Shown here in pieces: positions 33,005 to 43,203 of a DNA stretch of 64,000 nt (position 1 is its first letter; each line of letters opens with the position of its first letter). The translations under genes and the position numbers were made by a program. The stretch is from Okapia johnstoni. Its lineage: Eukaryota > Chordata > Mammalia > Artiodactyla > Giraffidae. The DNA is taken from contig CM044316.1 in NCBI GenBank assembly GCA_024291935.2, forward strand, positions 9,106,501 to 9,170,500. Direction: 5' to 3'. Below the pieces are notes generated by a model, which saw only the letters and a list, made by a program, of their open reading frames with translations, did no database searches and was not told the origin of the DNA.

Positions 33005-33312
33005 ATTTTTTTGGTGGGGGGGAAGTTTTTAAACTTTCGTTTTATATGCAAAGAGCTAGTATTGTTTCTGCATAAGGTAGATGTGCTGACTGATCTATTC
33101 AAGGAACTTCAGTTAGTCCAGTTTAACAAAGCCAACGTCCTTCATGTACTGGCGGAAATACTGGTGGCCCATATTGAGGCATTGTTTCCAGATCAGACAG
33201 TGCCTGTTTGAACAGACCCGGCAAGAGCGAGAACCTTCGCTAAATTTTCTCAAATGGCCCCACCCAGTAGAGCTGCTGGTGACCCACGTTGCTTTCTTGA
33301 CTGCAGTGAGGC
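33005..33312 (-). pseudogene. RPS29: Ribosomal protein S29 processed pseudogene
   Basis: An intronless reverse-strand copy of the mRNA for uS14/S29, a 56-residue zinc-binding protein of the small ribosomal subunit. The reverse complement reads gtGGGTCACCAGCAGCTCTA, with the start codon changed to GTG (33285-33287), through 'ggttctcgctcttgccggg' and 'cctcaatatgggccacc' to a conserved terminal TAA (33113-33115). The span is 175 bp against 171 bp in the parent. A net +4 rearrangement lies near codons 9-14, and one cysteine codon of the zinc site is changed ('aatatgtgc' to 'aatatgggc'). The 3' UTR resemblance ('gcatataaaa') continues to about 33030. A clean duplication was not found. Non-functional by these lesions. 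Confidence 0.9.
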
Positions 33313-33339
33313 AAAAGACTCACACATTTTTTAAATTAA

Positions 33340-33970
33340 ACAAATTAAGTTGTAGTCAACTACATGTCACATACCATTTTAAAGTGTATACAACTCGGTG
33401 GCATTTACTACTTTCACAATGTTGTGCAACTGTCACCTTCATCTAGTTCCAAAACATTGATATGGGAGAATGGCATTGAAGCATGTAAATTATCATATGT
33501 GAAACGAATCGCCAGTCCAGGTTCGACGCATGATACAGGGCGCTCGGGGCTGGTGCACCAGGATGACCCGGAGAGATGGGATGGGGAGGCAGGGGGGAGG
33601 GGCGTTCTGGAAGGGGAAAACGTGTACACCCATGGTGGATTCATGTCAATGTATGGCAAAACAAATACAATATTGTAAAGTTAAAAAATAGATAAATAAA
33701 CTAATTGAAACAAACAAACAGACAAACAAACAAAAAAAAACATTTTCATCACCCCAAGAGGAAGCTCCAAACAATTTAGCACTCACTCCCTATTCCTTCC
33801 CTCTCCCCAGTCCCTGGCAACCACTCATCAGCTTTCTGTCCCTATGGATTTATCCTGAATATTTCAATAAATGGAATCACTCGATATGTGACCTTTTTTG
33901 AGTGGCTACTTTCACTCAGCAAAATGTTTTCGAGGTTCATCCTCATTGTACCAGGTATCAGTGCCTCTTT
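33340..33970 (-). mobile_element. Old L1M 3' region, split by young L1
   Basis: 'gtatacaactcggtggcatttac', 'aatgttgtgcaactgtcacc' and, beyond the young L1, 'cagtccctggcaaccactcatc' and 'atatttcaataaatggaatcac' are the reverse L1M pattern. Confidence 0.85.
33459..33736 (+). mobile_element. Young bovine-type L1 3' UTR
   Basis: 'tatgggagaatggcattgaagc', 'cgaatcgccagtccagg', 'ggtggattcatgtcaatgtatgg' and 'acaatattgtaaagtta' are the bovine L1 3' end, followed by an (AAAC)n tail. Duplication AAAACATT at 33451-33458 and 33737-33744. Strongly 5' truncated. Confidence 0.93.
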
Positions 33971-33974
33971 TCTT

Positions 33975-34345
33975 GTGGAGACTTTTTGGTTTTGTTTTAT
34001 TAATTTTGATTGGAGTAGAGCTGCTTTACAGTGTTGTATTAGTTTCTGCTGTGCAGCAAAGTGAATCAGTTAAACATATACATGTACCCACTCTTGTTTT
34101 TAGAATTCCTTCCCATTTAGGTCACCACAGAGCACTGAGTAGAGTCCCCCATGCTATACAGTAGGTTTTCATTTGTTATCTATTTTTACATAGTGGTATA
34201 TATGTGTCAGTCTCAATCTCCCAATTCATCCCATCTCCTCTTCCCCCCATGGTAACCCTAAGTTTGTCCTCTACATCTGTGACTCTATTTCAGCTTTGCA
34301 AATAAGTTCATCTGTACCATTTTTCTGGATTCCCTGTGTAGCTTT
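33975..34345 (-). mobile_element. Artiodactyl L1 3' end
   Basis: 'gctttacagtgttgtattagtttctgctg' to 'gttcatctgtaccatttttc' is the reverse L1 3' UTR and ORF2 tail. Confidence 0.9.
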
Positions 34346-34349
34346 TTAA

Positions 34350-34890
34350 AGACATACTTGCCTGGACAAATACACCTAGATAAGGGTTGAAAAACTAAGC
34401 CTGATGGGGGGTGGTGCTTCCCAAGTATGGCTCCCTGCCTCTTTATATAGCCTGTTAACTAAGAATGATTTTTACCTTTTAAAATCATTTTAAAAAATTA
34501 AGTGAAGAATAGTCCATGGTGAGAATGATATAAACCTTAAATTTCAGTGTCTACAGTTTTTCTGAACCACAGCTACTCCCATTTGTTTCCATTTTGTCTA
34601 TGGCCCCTTTCACGCTACCAGGACGGAGTACAAGACAGAATTCAAGGCTGGTCCGAAGGTAGTGAGTTATCTCAATTGATTGTTCACAGTCAGTTACAGA
34701 TCGAACTCCTCATTCTACTCTCCCCCCCTTCTCACTACTGCACTTGACTAGAAAAAAAGAAAAGAAAAAAAAGACACACACACACAAAAGACAGAGTTCA
34801 AGACAGAGATGGTTTGGCCCCCCAAACTAATGAAACTGACCACTTGGCCCTTTAAGGAAAGTTAGCAGAACACTGCTCCAGGGGATGGGC
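34350..34890 (+). mobile_element. hAT-type relic, split by Y1 pseudogene
   Basis: 'cccatttgtttccattttgtctatggcccc' with 'cacgctaccagg' at the left, and 'gacagagatggtttggcccccc' with 'cttggccctttaagg' at the right, belong to the same family as 24932-25455. Confidence 0.6.
34646..34751 (+). pseudogene. RNY1: Y1 RNA retropseudogene
   Basis: The 106-bp body follows the Y1 small RNA closely: GGCTGGTCCGAAGGTAGTGA, the loop region and the terminal stem half CCTTCTCACTACTGCACTTG ACTAG. Y RNAs bind Ro60 and are transcribed by RNA polymerase III. Differences seen are in the loop ('ctcctcattc') and in the pyrimidine run. The normal U-rich terminator is replaced by an A-rich tail (34752-34775), so this is a retroposed copy and not the gene. 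Duplication AAGACAGAATTCAA / AAGACAGAGTTCAA at 34632-34645 and 34788-34801. Confidence 0.95.
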
Positions 34891-35029
34891 ACCACCTAAA
34901 TTTTCATCCATTCCTTATAAAGGACTATTTCTCTTTCCCCTCATCTTCCTCCCCAACAAATGAAGCCAAACTCCTCCCAGAATCGACATGGAGATCCCTC
35001 AGTTAGAAAGATTTGTTCAAATCCATACA
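34891..35029. other. No gene recognised
   Basis: Short unassigned stretch between the hAT relic and an L1 tail. Confidence 0.4.
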
Positions 35030-35085
35030 TACCAGTTTGCTATATACTTGAAACTAACACAACATTGTAAATTAATTATATTTCT
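35030..35085 (+). mobile_element. L1 3' terminal fragment
   Basis: 'ctatatacttgaaactaacacaacattgtaaatt' is the last part of an artiodactyl L1. Confidence 0.7.
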
Positions 35086-35208
35086 GGGAATTCCCTGTCA
35101 GTCCAATGGTTAGGACTCCGGGTTTCCACTGCAGGGGACATGAGTTCAGTCCCTGACAGGGGAACTAAGGTCCTACATGCTGTGAGGTGCAGCCAAAAAA
35201 AAAAAAAT
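35086..35208 (+). mobile_element. CHR-type SINE, short form
   Basis: 'gggaattccctgtcagtccaatggttagg' to 'gtgcagccaaaaaaaaaaaaa', forward. Confidence 0.9.
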
Positions 35209-36029
35209 TAGAACAATGATGGAATCGAATCAGAGGACCTGGTTTAGAACAAAGAGATAAAGTAAGTCTCTCTCCAAAGAAGACTTTTGATTGTAATGAT
35301 TCTCATACTAAGTCCAACGTGTGGCTTCCCCCTCTACCCCTATACCACCAAGCAATTTTCCAACATACTGGTTGTCCTGCATTTCCACTCAATTCTGACA
35401 CAACCTGGAGGTAGCATCAGGGCCCACAGGTTAAGGACTCAGTCCCATACGACTGCCCCCACCGCAGATGCCAAGCCCAGTTCCAGGTTGTTACCTATGT
35501 TTCTGACCAGCTGGGTATAAATCAGAGATTCCCATTGAGTCAGGAGATAGATGAGCCCCCGGGGGAAACGGTTAGAGTTGGTTCTCTGTGGACCGATACT
35601 CAAAGAAGAAAATGGTAGGACAATCAAGGGCGGAGGCTAAGCCCTGCCCAGATCGAAGATAAGAGACCACATATTTTTCATTCTCAAAGTCAAGGAAACT
35701 CTCTTGATTAGAAAGCTCCTTGGAGGTAAAAAAATGGAGGGGGTGTCACCCCCATAGTAAGTGATGCCAACTACCCGTTGGCCCCTTTGGTGGAATATAT
35801 CTTGACTGAGAGATGTTCATGCACACATAGGGGGATCCTGAGATATACCATATATGGACTCAGAACCAGGTGAATCAAAATGATTGGCCAAAGGAAACCG
35901 TGGAATGAATGCCCCTTAAAAGTAATTGACTACCAGAAAGGGGTGACTCTCTCTTTGCGTCTGCCCATGAGACTATCCACACGTACTGTACTCTTTTCTT
36001 TCTCCTAGTAAACACTTTACTTGTTTCGT

Positions 36030-36236
36030 TGAGTGCTGTGCTCAGTAGCTTCAGTCACGTCCAGCTCTTTGTGGCCCCATAGACTGTAGCTCCTCTGTCC
36101 ATGGAATCCTCCAGGCAAGAATACTGGAGTGGGTTGCCTTGCTCTTCTTCAGGGTATCTTCCTGACCCAGGGATGGAATTCGGGTCTCCTGCATTGCAGG
36201 TGGATTCTTTACCTGCTGAGCCACCAGGGAAGCCCC
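36030..36236 (-). mobile_element. Bov-tA SINE
   Basis: Reverse copy, 'gagtgctgtgctcagtagc' to 'gagccaccagggaagcccc'. Confidence 0.93.
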
Positions 36237-36308
36237 ACTGGTTTCACTGCTTTCTATCTGTGGGAATTCTTTTTCTGCAAAGTTGAAGAGCCATGGTCTT
36301 GTCACTGA

Positions 36309-36375
36309 CCTCTGGTCTAGCGGCTAGGATTTGGTGCTCTCACCATTGTGACCCAATCCCGATCTCTGGCAGGGA
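36309..36375 (+). pseudogene. tRNA-Glu(CUC)-like sequence
   Basis: 'tctggtctagcggctaggatttgg' matches the D-arm side of tRNA-Glu. 'ggtgctctcacc' matches its anticodon arm with anticodon CTC. 'ctctggcagggaa' matches the 3' acceptor side. The T-arm/B-box ('aatcccgatctc') is degraded and the first acceptor bases are lost, so it is not a tRNA gene. Confidence 0.6.
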
Positions 36376-36430
36376 ACTGAAACCCTGCTTCAAGGAGCTG
36401 CAGGATGAGGCCACCTGAGATCACCATGAC

Positions 36431-37220
36431 CCCTTCCTTGAGTTTGAATTATTTCCTATAGTGGCTCACTGAACTCAGAATACTAGTTTACTCACTAGAT
36501 CATCTGTTTATTACAGTGAGACTCAACAGCCAGATGCAGAGAGATACACAGGGCAAGATCCTGAACAAAGGAACTTCTGAAAGTGTTCTGGTTCACCAAC
36601 CTAGAAGTTCTCTGGACCCCAATCTTTGCATTTTTATGGAAGCTTCATTACATAGACATGATCGATTAAGTCCTTGATCATTGGTGATTGAACTCAATCA
36701 CCCCAGAGGCTGGTAAGTGAGAGTGAAATTTTCAACCCTCTAATGACAAAGTTGGTTCCATTGGCAACCTGCCCACATTTCTGTGTGCTTTCCCTAGCAT
36801 AACAAGACACCGTCATCACTCTTATCACAGAAATTCCAAGGTTTTAAGAGCTGTATGCTAGGAACAAGGATGAAGACCAAATATATATATTTATTTTTAT
36901 TTCTTTATTTTAGTTTTGGCTGTACTGGGTCTTCGTTGTTGTGCTTGGGCTTTCTCTAGTTGCAAAGAGCGGGGGCTACTCTCTAATTGCCGTGCACGGG
37001 CTTCTCACTGTGGTAACTTTTGTTGCAGAGCAGGGGCCTAGAGAGTGGGCTCAGTAGTTGTGGCACACGGGCTTAGTTGCTCCAAAACATGTGGATCTTT
37101 CTGGACCAGGGATTGAGCCCATGTCCCCTGAATTGGCAGGTGGATTCTTAACCACTGGACCACCGGGGAAATCCAAAATACATGTATTTCTTATTATAAA
37201 TCACAGTATCACAGATCTCA
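36431..37220 (-). mobile_element. Old LTR-type repeat, split by CHR
   Basis: 'cactagatcatctgtttattacag', 'gattgaactcaatcaccccagagg', 'taacaagacaccgtcatcactc' and, past the CHR, 'catgtatttcttattataaatcacagtatcac' follow a known old mammalian LTR-type pattern whose name I cannot give with certainty. Confidence 0.45.
36888..37174 (-). mobile_element. CHR-type SINE, long form
   Basis: 'ttttggctgtactgggtcttcg' to 'ggaccaccggggaaatcc'. Flanks 'ccaaatata' and 'ccaaaatac'. Confidence 0.92.
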
Positions 37221-37723
37221 AGCTTCCCTGTCTTGACTTGTCAATCCCAGGAAATTCCCATGATTTCCTGCCTGTCCATAAAGTATCTGGAATTGTCGAT
37301 GGCCACCTGCCTTATCACCTTAGGAAATCCTTGTGCAAACTCTGTTTTCCCCGATGAGTGAAAAACGCAGTCTCCATGGCAGCGAGGTTAAAGTTCTCTC
37401 TGATTTCATGTCACTTCATTGGCAGTTTAATTGCCCAGGACAAGAAAACAAAACGAAACACCAGACGCCTTATACTGATGTGTGTACAACACAGATTTTG
37501 AATAATGCCCCTGAGGGAAATGTTTCTACCTTTCTTTTCTATTGCTCCATAACAAATTCTCAAAAATATTTCCCTGAAGCAGTGTGCTGCAATGCCTAAA
37601 ATCTGCTTTAACATCTAGTGGAAATGAGACAGGAGAGAAGGGGGTAGGACACAACCTTTAAAAGAATGACATAATCGCTGAGGATACAACAAAAACTGAT
37701 TAAAACTAGTTAGGCCCAAGATG
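37221..37723. other. No gene recognised
   Basis: No domain is seen in the open frames. 37655-37720 ('ttaaaagaatgacataatcgctgagg') may be an ERV LTR scrap. Confidence 0.35.
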
Positions 37724-37930
37724 ACGGGCTGCCCTAGTGGCTCAGATGGTAAAGAATCCACCTGCAATACGGGAGACCTGGGTTCGATCCCTGGGTTGGG
37801 AAAATGCCCTGGAGAAGGGAATGGCTACCCACTCCACTATTCTTGCCTGGAGAATTCCATGGGCAGAAGAGCCTGGTGGGCTACACTCCACAGGCTCACA
37901 AAGAGTCAGACCCGACTGAGCAAATAACAC
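37724..37930 (+). mobile_element. Bov-tA SINE
   Basis: 'gggctgccctagtggctcag' to 'gactgagcaaataacac', full-length forward copy. Confidence 0.95.
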
Positions 37931-38042
37931 TGTATAGCACAGGGAACAACATTCGATATTCTGTGATAAACCGTAACAGAAATATGTGTATAACTGAATC
38001 GCTTTTACTATACAGCATATATTGCCACAATAAAATTTTTTA
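37931..38042 (+). mobile_element. L1 3' end fragment
   Basis: 'tgtatagcacagggaacaacattcg' to 'attgccacaataaaatttttt', the artiodactyl L1 3' UTR. Confidence 0.85.
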
Positions 38043-38267
38043 AAATGTCAGCCAATCTAAGATATTTTGTTATAGCAGCCCAAACAGACTAAGACAGTTT
38101 CTATAATGGAAGAATTACTATTAAAAAAGGAACTCCACCTTGCTTATGTATCCTTCAGGTCTATGTCCTTGTGGGCAATGTGTCACTTGGACAGTCCCAT
38201 GATCCAGATGGGAGCAAAAGTTCCCAGCTGTGGCCAACTGGCTTCCTAAATTGAGACTAGATGTTTG
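38043..38267. other. No gene recognised
   Basis: 38060-38100 resembles the end of an old MaLR LTR ('ttatagcagcccaaacagactaagac'). The rest is unassigned. Confidence 0.4.
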
Positions 38268-38370
38268 GATTGGCTTCTCTTGTGGCTCAGATGGTAAAGA
38301 ATCCACCTGAAATGTGGGAGACCTGGGTTCGATTCCTGGGTTGGGAAGATCCCCCTGGAGAAGGGAATGG
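38268..38370 (+). mobile_element. Bov-tA SINE, 3' truncated at a CA repeat
   Basis: The tRNA-like half is complete ('cttctcttgtggctcagatgg' to 'ggagaagggaatggg') but the BovA half is absent, replaced by the microsatellite. Confidence 0.92.

Positions 38371-38372
<2 letters not shown>

Positions 38373-38424
<52 letters not shown>
38373..38424. repeat. (AC)26 microsatellite
   Basis: An uninterrupted AC run between a truncated Bov-tA and an L1 piece. Read in frame it gives long Cys-Val or His-Thr runs that are not proteins. Confidence 0.98.
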
Positions 38425-38426
<2 letters not shown>

Positions 38427-38427
38427 T

Positions 38428-38722
38428 ACTTATACATGGAATCTAGAATATGATATAAGTGAACTTATCTATGAAACAGAAATGGACATACAGATATGAA
38501 GAACAGACTTGTGGTTGCCAAGGAGTAGGGGACTGGGAGAGGGACAGACTGGGAGTTTGAGATTAGCAGATACAAGTGTTATATAGAGAATGGATAAACA
38601 ACAAGGTCCTACTATATAGCACAGGGAACTGTAGTCAATATCCTATAATAAACCATAATAAAAAAAATATATATGTATACTTTAATGTATAGCAGAAATT
38701 AAATAAACTATCCTTCAATTAA
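38428..38722 (+). mobile_element. Artiodactyl L1 3' end
   Basis: 'cttatacatggaatctagaatatg', 'gacttgtggttgccaaggag', 'gtcctactatatagcacaggg', then 'aactatccttcaattaaaaaa'. Confidence 0.92.
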
Positions 38723-38732
38723 AAAAAAAAAG

Positions 38733-38830
38733 GGGGGCTTCCCTAGATGTCCAGTGGTTAAGACTCTGCTCTGCCCGTGCAGGGGATGTGGGTTAAACCC
38801 CTGGTCAGGGATCTAAAATTACCCAAGAAG
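38733..38830 (+). mobile_element. CHR-type SINE fragment
   Basis: 'gggggcttccctagatgtccagtgg' to 'cccctggtcagggatcta', forward, 3' truncated, following the L1 A-tail directly. Confidence 0.85.
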
Positions 38831-38884
38831 CATGAAGAATGCAATGTATTCAGGGCAAAGAGGTCATAGTTAGAGATGTTTGAA

Positions 38885-39430
38885 TTTTTTTTAACCATCA
38901 TTTTATTGTGGTAAAATACATGTAAGTCTTCCCAGGTGGCTCAGTGGTAAAGAACTCGCCTGTCAATGCAGGAGATGCAGGTTCAGTCCCTGGGTTGGGA
39001 AGATCCCCTGAAGAAGGAGATGGCAACTCACTCCAGTATTCTTGCCTGGGAAATCCCGTGGACAGAGGAGCCTGGCAGCCTACAGTCCATGGAGTTGCAA
39101 AAGAGTTGGACATGGCTTAGTGACTAAACAACACAACAAAAATGCCTGTAATGTAAAATTTGCCATCTTAACCATTTTTAAGTTCAACAGCATTAAGTGT
39201 ATTCACACTACTGAGCAACCATTGCTAGTATCCATCTCCAGAAATTTCTCATTTCCTCAAATTTAAACTCTCTCTATCTAAAAAGAGCTCCCCATTCTCC
39301 CTGCCCCCAGTGCCTGGCCACCACCTTTCCACTTTCTGTCTCTATGAATTTGACTGTTCTACCTCAAATAAGTGGAATCATGCACTGTTTGTCTTTTTTT
39401 GGTGATTGACATTTCACTTAGCAATTTTTT
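38885..39430 (-). mobile_element. Old L1M 3' UTR, split by Bov-tA
   Basis: 'ttttattgtggtaaaatacatgtaa' before, and 'gtaaaatttgccatcttaaccatttttaag' through 'tacctcaaataagtggaatcatgc' after, the SINE are reverse L1M. Confidence 0.88.
38925..39137 (+). mobile_element. Bov-tA SINE
   Basis: 'gtcttcccaggtggctcagtgg' to 'ttagtgactaaacaac'. Flanks 'atacatgtaa' and 'atgcctgtaa' fit a decayed duplication. Confidence 0.94.
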
Positions 39431-39439
39431 TCGATGTTT

Positions 39440-39822
39440 CCAAATTTATTTTTTATTTTTAAATTTCTATTTAAAATTTTTTTAATTAAAATTTTATTTT
39501 AAATAAATTTTAAAATATAGTTGATTTATAATGTGTAGCTGAAGTTTAGTTCAGTTCAGTTCAGCCACTCAGTCGTGTCTGACTCTTTGCGACCCCATGG
39601 ACTGCAGCATGCCAGGCTTCCCTGTCCATCACCAACTCCTGGAGCTTGCTCAAACTCATGTCCATTGAGTTGGTGATGCCACCCAACCATCTCATCCTCT
39701 GTCGTCTCCTTCTCCTCCTGCCCTAAATCAGTTGAAGTACAGTTGCTTTATAATGTTATGTTAATTTTTACTGTACAGCAAAGTGATTCAGTTATATGTA
39801 CATACATCATCATCATCATCAT
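39440..39822 (-). mobile_element. L1 3' end, split by BovB fragment
   Basis: AT-rich tail, 'agttgatttataatgtgtagc', then after the BovB 'agttgctttataatgttatg' and 'gtacagcaaagtgattcag'. The last 18 bases are a CAT repeat. Confidence 0.85.
39546..39724 (-). mobile_element. BovB 3' end fragment
   Basis: 'ttcagttcagttcagccactcag' to 'ctccttctcctcctgccct': ~180 bases, the typical short 5' truncated BovB insertion. The target site is the L1 3' UTR. Confidence 0.92.
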
Positions 39823-39977
39823 GTAATCACTCAGTCGTGTCCAACTCTTTGTGAACCCACAGACTGTAGCCCACCAGGCTCCTCTGTCCATGGGATTCTT
39901 CAGGCAAGAATACTGGCATGGGTTGCCAGTTGCTTCCCCAGGGTATCTTCCCGACCCGGCATTGAACCCGGATCTCC
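39823..39977 (-). mobile_element. Bov-tA SINE, head truncated
   Basis: 'gtaatcactcagtcgtgtcc' to 'cattgaacccggatctcc'. The outer ~35 bases of the tRNA-like head are missing. Confidence 0.92.
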
Positions 39978-40559
39978 AAAATTGTCTTCCAGCGACAGGT
40001 GGGAAATGGATTTGGGATGATTCAAGAGTATTACATTTATTGTGCACTCTATTTATATAACCATTATGTCAGCTCACCTCAGGTCATTAGACATTAGATA
40101 CTGAAGACTGGGAATCCCTGCCTTAGAGGATAGAGAGCAATAACATGGACAGAAACCGGGGCCCGGAATGACACATGGAGCAGAGCCACCCATGAACCAG
40201 GACTTCCATGTCTGGACTCTTTTGCAAGGGAAATAACATTAATTTCACTAAGCCGTTCCACTGTGGGGCCTCCATGTTAGCGGCTTATCCAGATTTCCTA
40301 ATAAATGCATTATCTTCAGTGGGAGAATTAGAGGTGAGGTACAGATGGAAGAGAAGTTTCCCCCTTTCTTTATGGACTTTTTGTACTCTTTGAATTATAT
40401 AACTATGTCAGCATACCCACACACACCCACATACACACATGAAAATGCCAGTGGTATTACCTGGATCGCTATAGGTCAATTTGTTTTTAGTTCCTCCAGC
40501 AAATATTATTTCAAACATGGTTTGATGAATGAAACCATGGTGTTATGGGCTAATGTGTT
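39978..40559. other. No gene recognised
   Basis: No repeat named. Open frames at 40208 and 40345 have no domains. Confidence 0.4.
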
Positions 40560-40778
40560 GTTGTTGTTTTGTCACTAACTCATGTCATACTCTTTGTGAC
40601 CCCATGGACTGTAGACCGTCTGGCTCCTCTGTCCATGGGATTTCCCTGGCAAGATAACTGGAGTGGGTTGCCATTTCCTTCTCTAGGGGATCTTCCTGAC
40701 CCAGGGACTGAACCCGTGTCTCATGTCTCCTGCATTGGCAGGCAGGTTCTTGTACCACTAGCACCACCTGGGAAGCCC
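40560..40778 (-). mobile_element. Bov-tA SINE
   Basis: 'gttgttgttttgtcactaactc' to 'caccacctgggaagccc'. Flanks 'atgggctaat' and 'atgggctgat' are a duplication with one change. Confidence 0.94.
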
Positions 40779-41012
40779 ATGGGCTGATATAACACCACTC
40801 AAACTAATCTGTTGAAGCACCAACTCCCCAGAGCCTCAGAATGTGATTGTATTGGGGGACAGAGCCTTTTAAGAGATAATTAAGTTAAAGTGAGACTATT
40901 TGAGTGGGCTCCAATTTGATTTGATTTCAGTCCTGACAAGAAAAAATTGGACACAGAGAGAGACACGAGGGATATGGACACAGAGAGATGACCACGTGAA
41001 GACACAGTGAGA
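40779..41012 (+). mobile_element. MLT1-type LTR fragment
   Basis: 'ttgaagcaccaactccccagagcctcagaatgtgattgt', 'ggacacagagagagacacgagg' and 'gtgaagacacagtgagaaag' are the 5' two-thirds of an MLT1 LTR. The BovB insertion ends it. Confidence 0.88.
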
Positions 41013-41390
41013 AAGTTGAGTTCAGTCGCTCAGTTGTGTCCGACTCTTTGCGACCCCATGAATCGCAGCACTCCAGGCCTCCCTGTCCATCACCAACTCC
41101 CGGAGTCCACCCAAACCCATGTCCATCGAGTTGGTGATGCCATCTAACCATCTCATCCTCTGTCGTCCCCTTCTCCTCCTGCCCTCAATCTTTCCCAGCA
41201 TCAGGGTCTTTTCCAATGAGTCAGTTCTTCGCATCAGGTGGCCAAAGTATTGGAGTTTCAGTTTCAACATCAGTCCTTCCAGTGAACACCCAGGACTGAT
41301 TTCCTTTAGGATGGACTGGTTGGATCTCCTTACAGTCCAAGGGACTCTCAAGAGTCTTCTCCAACAGCACAGTTCAAAAGCATCAATTCT

Positions 41391-42068
41391 TCAGCGCTCA
41401 GCTTTCTTTATAGTCCAACTCTCACATCCATACATGACCACTGGAAAAACCATAGCCTTGACTAGATGGATCTTTGTTGGCAAAATAATGTCTCGGCTTT
41501 TTAATATGCTATCTAGGTTGGCCATAACCTTCCTTCCAAGGAGTAAGCGTCTTTTAATTTCGTGGCTGCAATCACCATCAGCAGTGATTTTGGAGCCCAG
41601 AAAAATAAAGTCTGACACTGTTTCCACTGTTTTCCCATCTATTTGCCATGAAATGGTGGGACCGGATGCCATGATCTTAGTTTTCTGAATGGTGAGCTTT
41701 AAGCCAACTTTTTCACTCTCCTCTTTCACTTTCATCAAGAGGCTGTTTAGTTCTTCTTCACTTTCTGCCATAAGGGTGGTATCATCTGCATATCTGAGGT
41801 TATTGATATTTCTCCCGGCAATCTTGATTCCAGCTTGTGCTTCCTCCAGCCCAGCGTTTCTCATGATGTACTCTGCATATAAGTTAAATAAGCAGGGTGA
41901 CAATATACAGCCTTGAGGTACTCCTTTTCCTATTTGGAACCAGTTTGTTGTTCCATGTCCTGTTCTAACTGTTGCTTCCTGACCTGCATACAGGTTTCTC
42001 AAGAGGCAGGTCAGGTGGTCTGGTATTCCCATCTTTTTCAGAATTTTCCACAGTTTATTGTGATCCAC
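41391..42068 (-). pseudogene. BovB reverse transcriptase palm
   Basis: 225 open codons with GVPQGCILSPCLFNLY at residues 49-64 and YADD at residues 93-96 (41781-41792), both diagnostic of LINE reverse transcriptase. The frame ends at KKAER with a nonsense change, and a different frame resumes at 41022-41351 for the C-terminus. It is out of frame with the fingers region upstream because of the deletion near 42206. Confidence 0.95.
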
Positions 42069-42135
42069 ACAGTCAAAGGCTTTGGCAGAGTCAATAAAGC
42101 AGAATAGATGTTTTTCTGGAACTCTCTTGCTTTTT

Positions 42136-42618
42136 CTAGGATCCAGCGGATGTTGGCAATTTGATCTCTGGTTCCTCTGCCTTTTCTAAAACCAGCTTGA
42201 ACATCTGAAGTTCACGGTTCACGTATTGCTGAAGCCTGGCTTGGAGAATTTTAAGCATTACTTTACTAGCATGTGAGATGAGTGCAATTGTGCAGTAGTT
42301 TGAACATTCTTTGGCATTGCCTTTCTTTGGGATTGGGATGAAAACTGACCTTTTCCAGTCCTGTGGCCACTGCTGAGTTTTCCATATTTGCTGGCATATT
42401 GAGTGCAGCACTTTCACAGCATCACCTTTGAGGATTTGAAATAGCTCAACTGGAATTCCATCACCTCCACTAGCTTTGTTCATAGTGATGCTTTCTAAGG
42501 CCCACTTGACTTCACATTCCAGGATGTCTGGCTCTAGGTGAGTGTGAGTGATCACACCACTGTGATTATCTGAGTCATGAAGATCTTTTTGCACAGTTCT
42601 TCTGTATATTCTTGCCAC
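42136..42618 (-). pseudogene. BovB linker and RT fingers
   Basis: 160 codons including GGDGIPVELFQILK, WPQDWKRSVFIPIPKKGNAK and ECSNYCTIALISHASK, the start of the reverse transcriptase domain. The last ~25 residues (after NREL) are read in a shifted frame owing to a 1-base loss compared with the 4.9-kb copy, where the site reads 'catctggaagtt' instead of 'catctgaagtt'. Confidence 0.93.
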
Positions 42619-43203
42619 CTCTTCTTAATATCTTCTGCTTCTGTTAGGTCTATACCATTTCTGTCCTTTATCGAGCCCATCTTTGCATGAAATGTTCCTG
42701 GTATCTCTAATTTTCTTGAAGAGATCTCTAGTCTTTCCCATTCTGTTGTTTTCCTCTATTTCTTCGCATTGATCACTGAGGAAGGCTTTCTTATCTCTCG
42801 TTGCTATTCTTTGGAACTCTGCATTCAAATGGGTATATCTTTCCTTTTCTCCTTTGCTTTTCACTTCCCTTCTTTTCATAGCTATTTGTAAGGCCTCCTC
42901 AGACAGCCATTTTGCTTTTTTTCATTTCTTTTTCTTGGGGATGGTCTTGATTCCTGTCTCCTGTACAATGTCATGAACCTCCATCCATAGTTTATCAGGC
43001 ACTCTGTCTATCAGATCTAGTCCCTTAAATCTATTTCTCACGTCCACTGTATAGTCAAAAGGGATTTGATTTAGGTCATACCTGAATTGTCTAGTGGTTT
43101 TCTCCACTTTCTTCAGTTTCAGTCTGAATTTGGCAATAAGGAGTTCATGATGCGAGCCACAGTCAGCTCCTGGTCTTGCTTTTGCTGACTGTATAGAGCT
43201 TCT

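Larger units (their letters stand above)
35215..36430 (+). mobile_element. Unnamed LTR/ERV-like unit with tRNA-like part
   Basis: 'cagggcccacaggttaaggactcag', 'gcccccgggggaaacggttag' and 'ggcggaggctaagccctgcccag', then a U5-like 'ctgtactcttttctttctcctagtaaacacttt', look like one LTR-type repeat. A Bov-tA (36030-36236) and then a tRNA-Glu-like segment follow. I do not recognise the family. No coding frame is seen. Confidence 0.4.

Noticed and set aside
36309..36375. Functional tRNA-Glu gene
   Set aside because: B-box and acceptor stem are degraded; no terminator.
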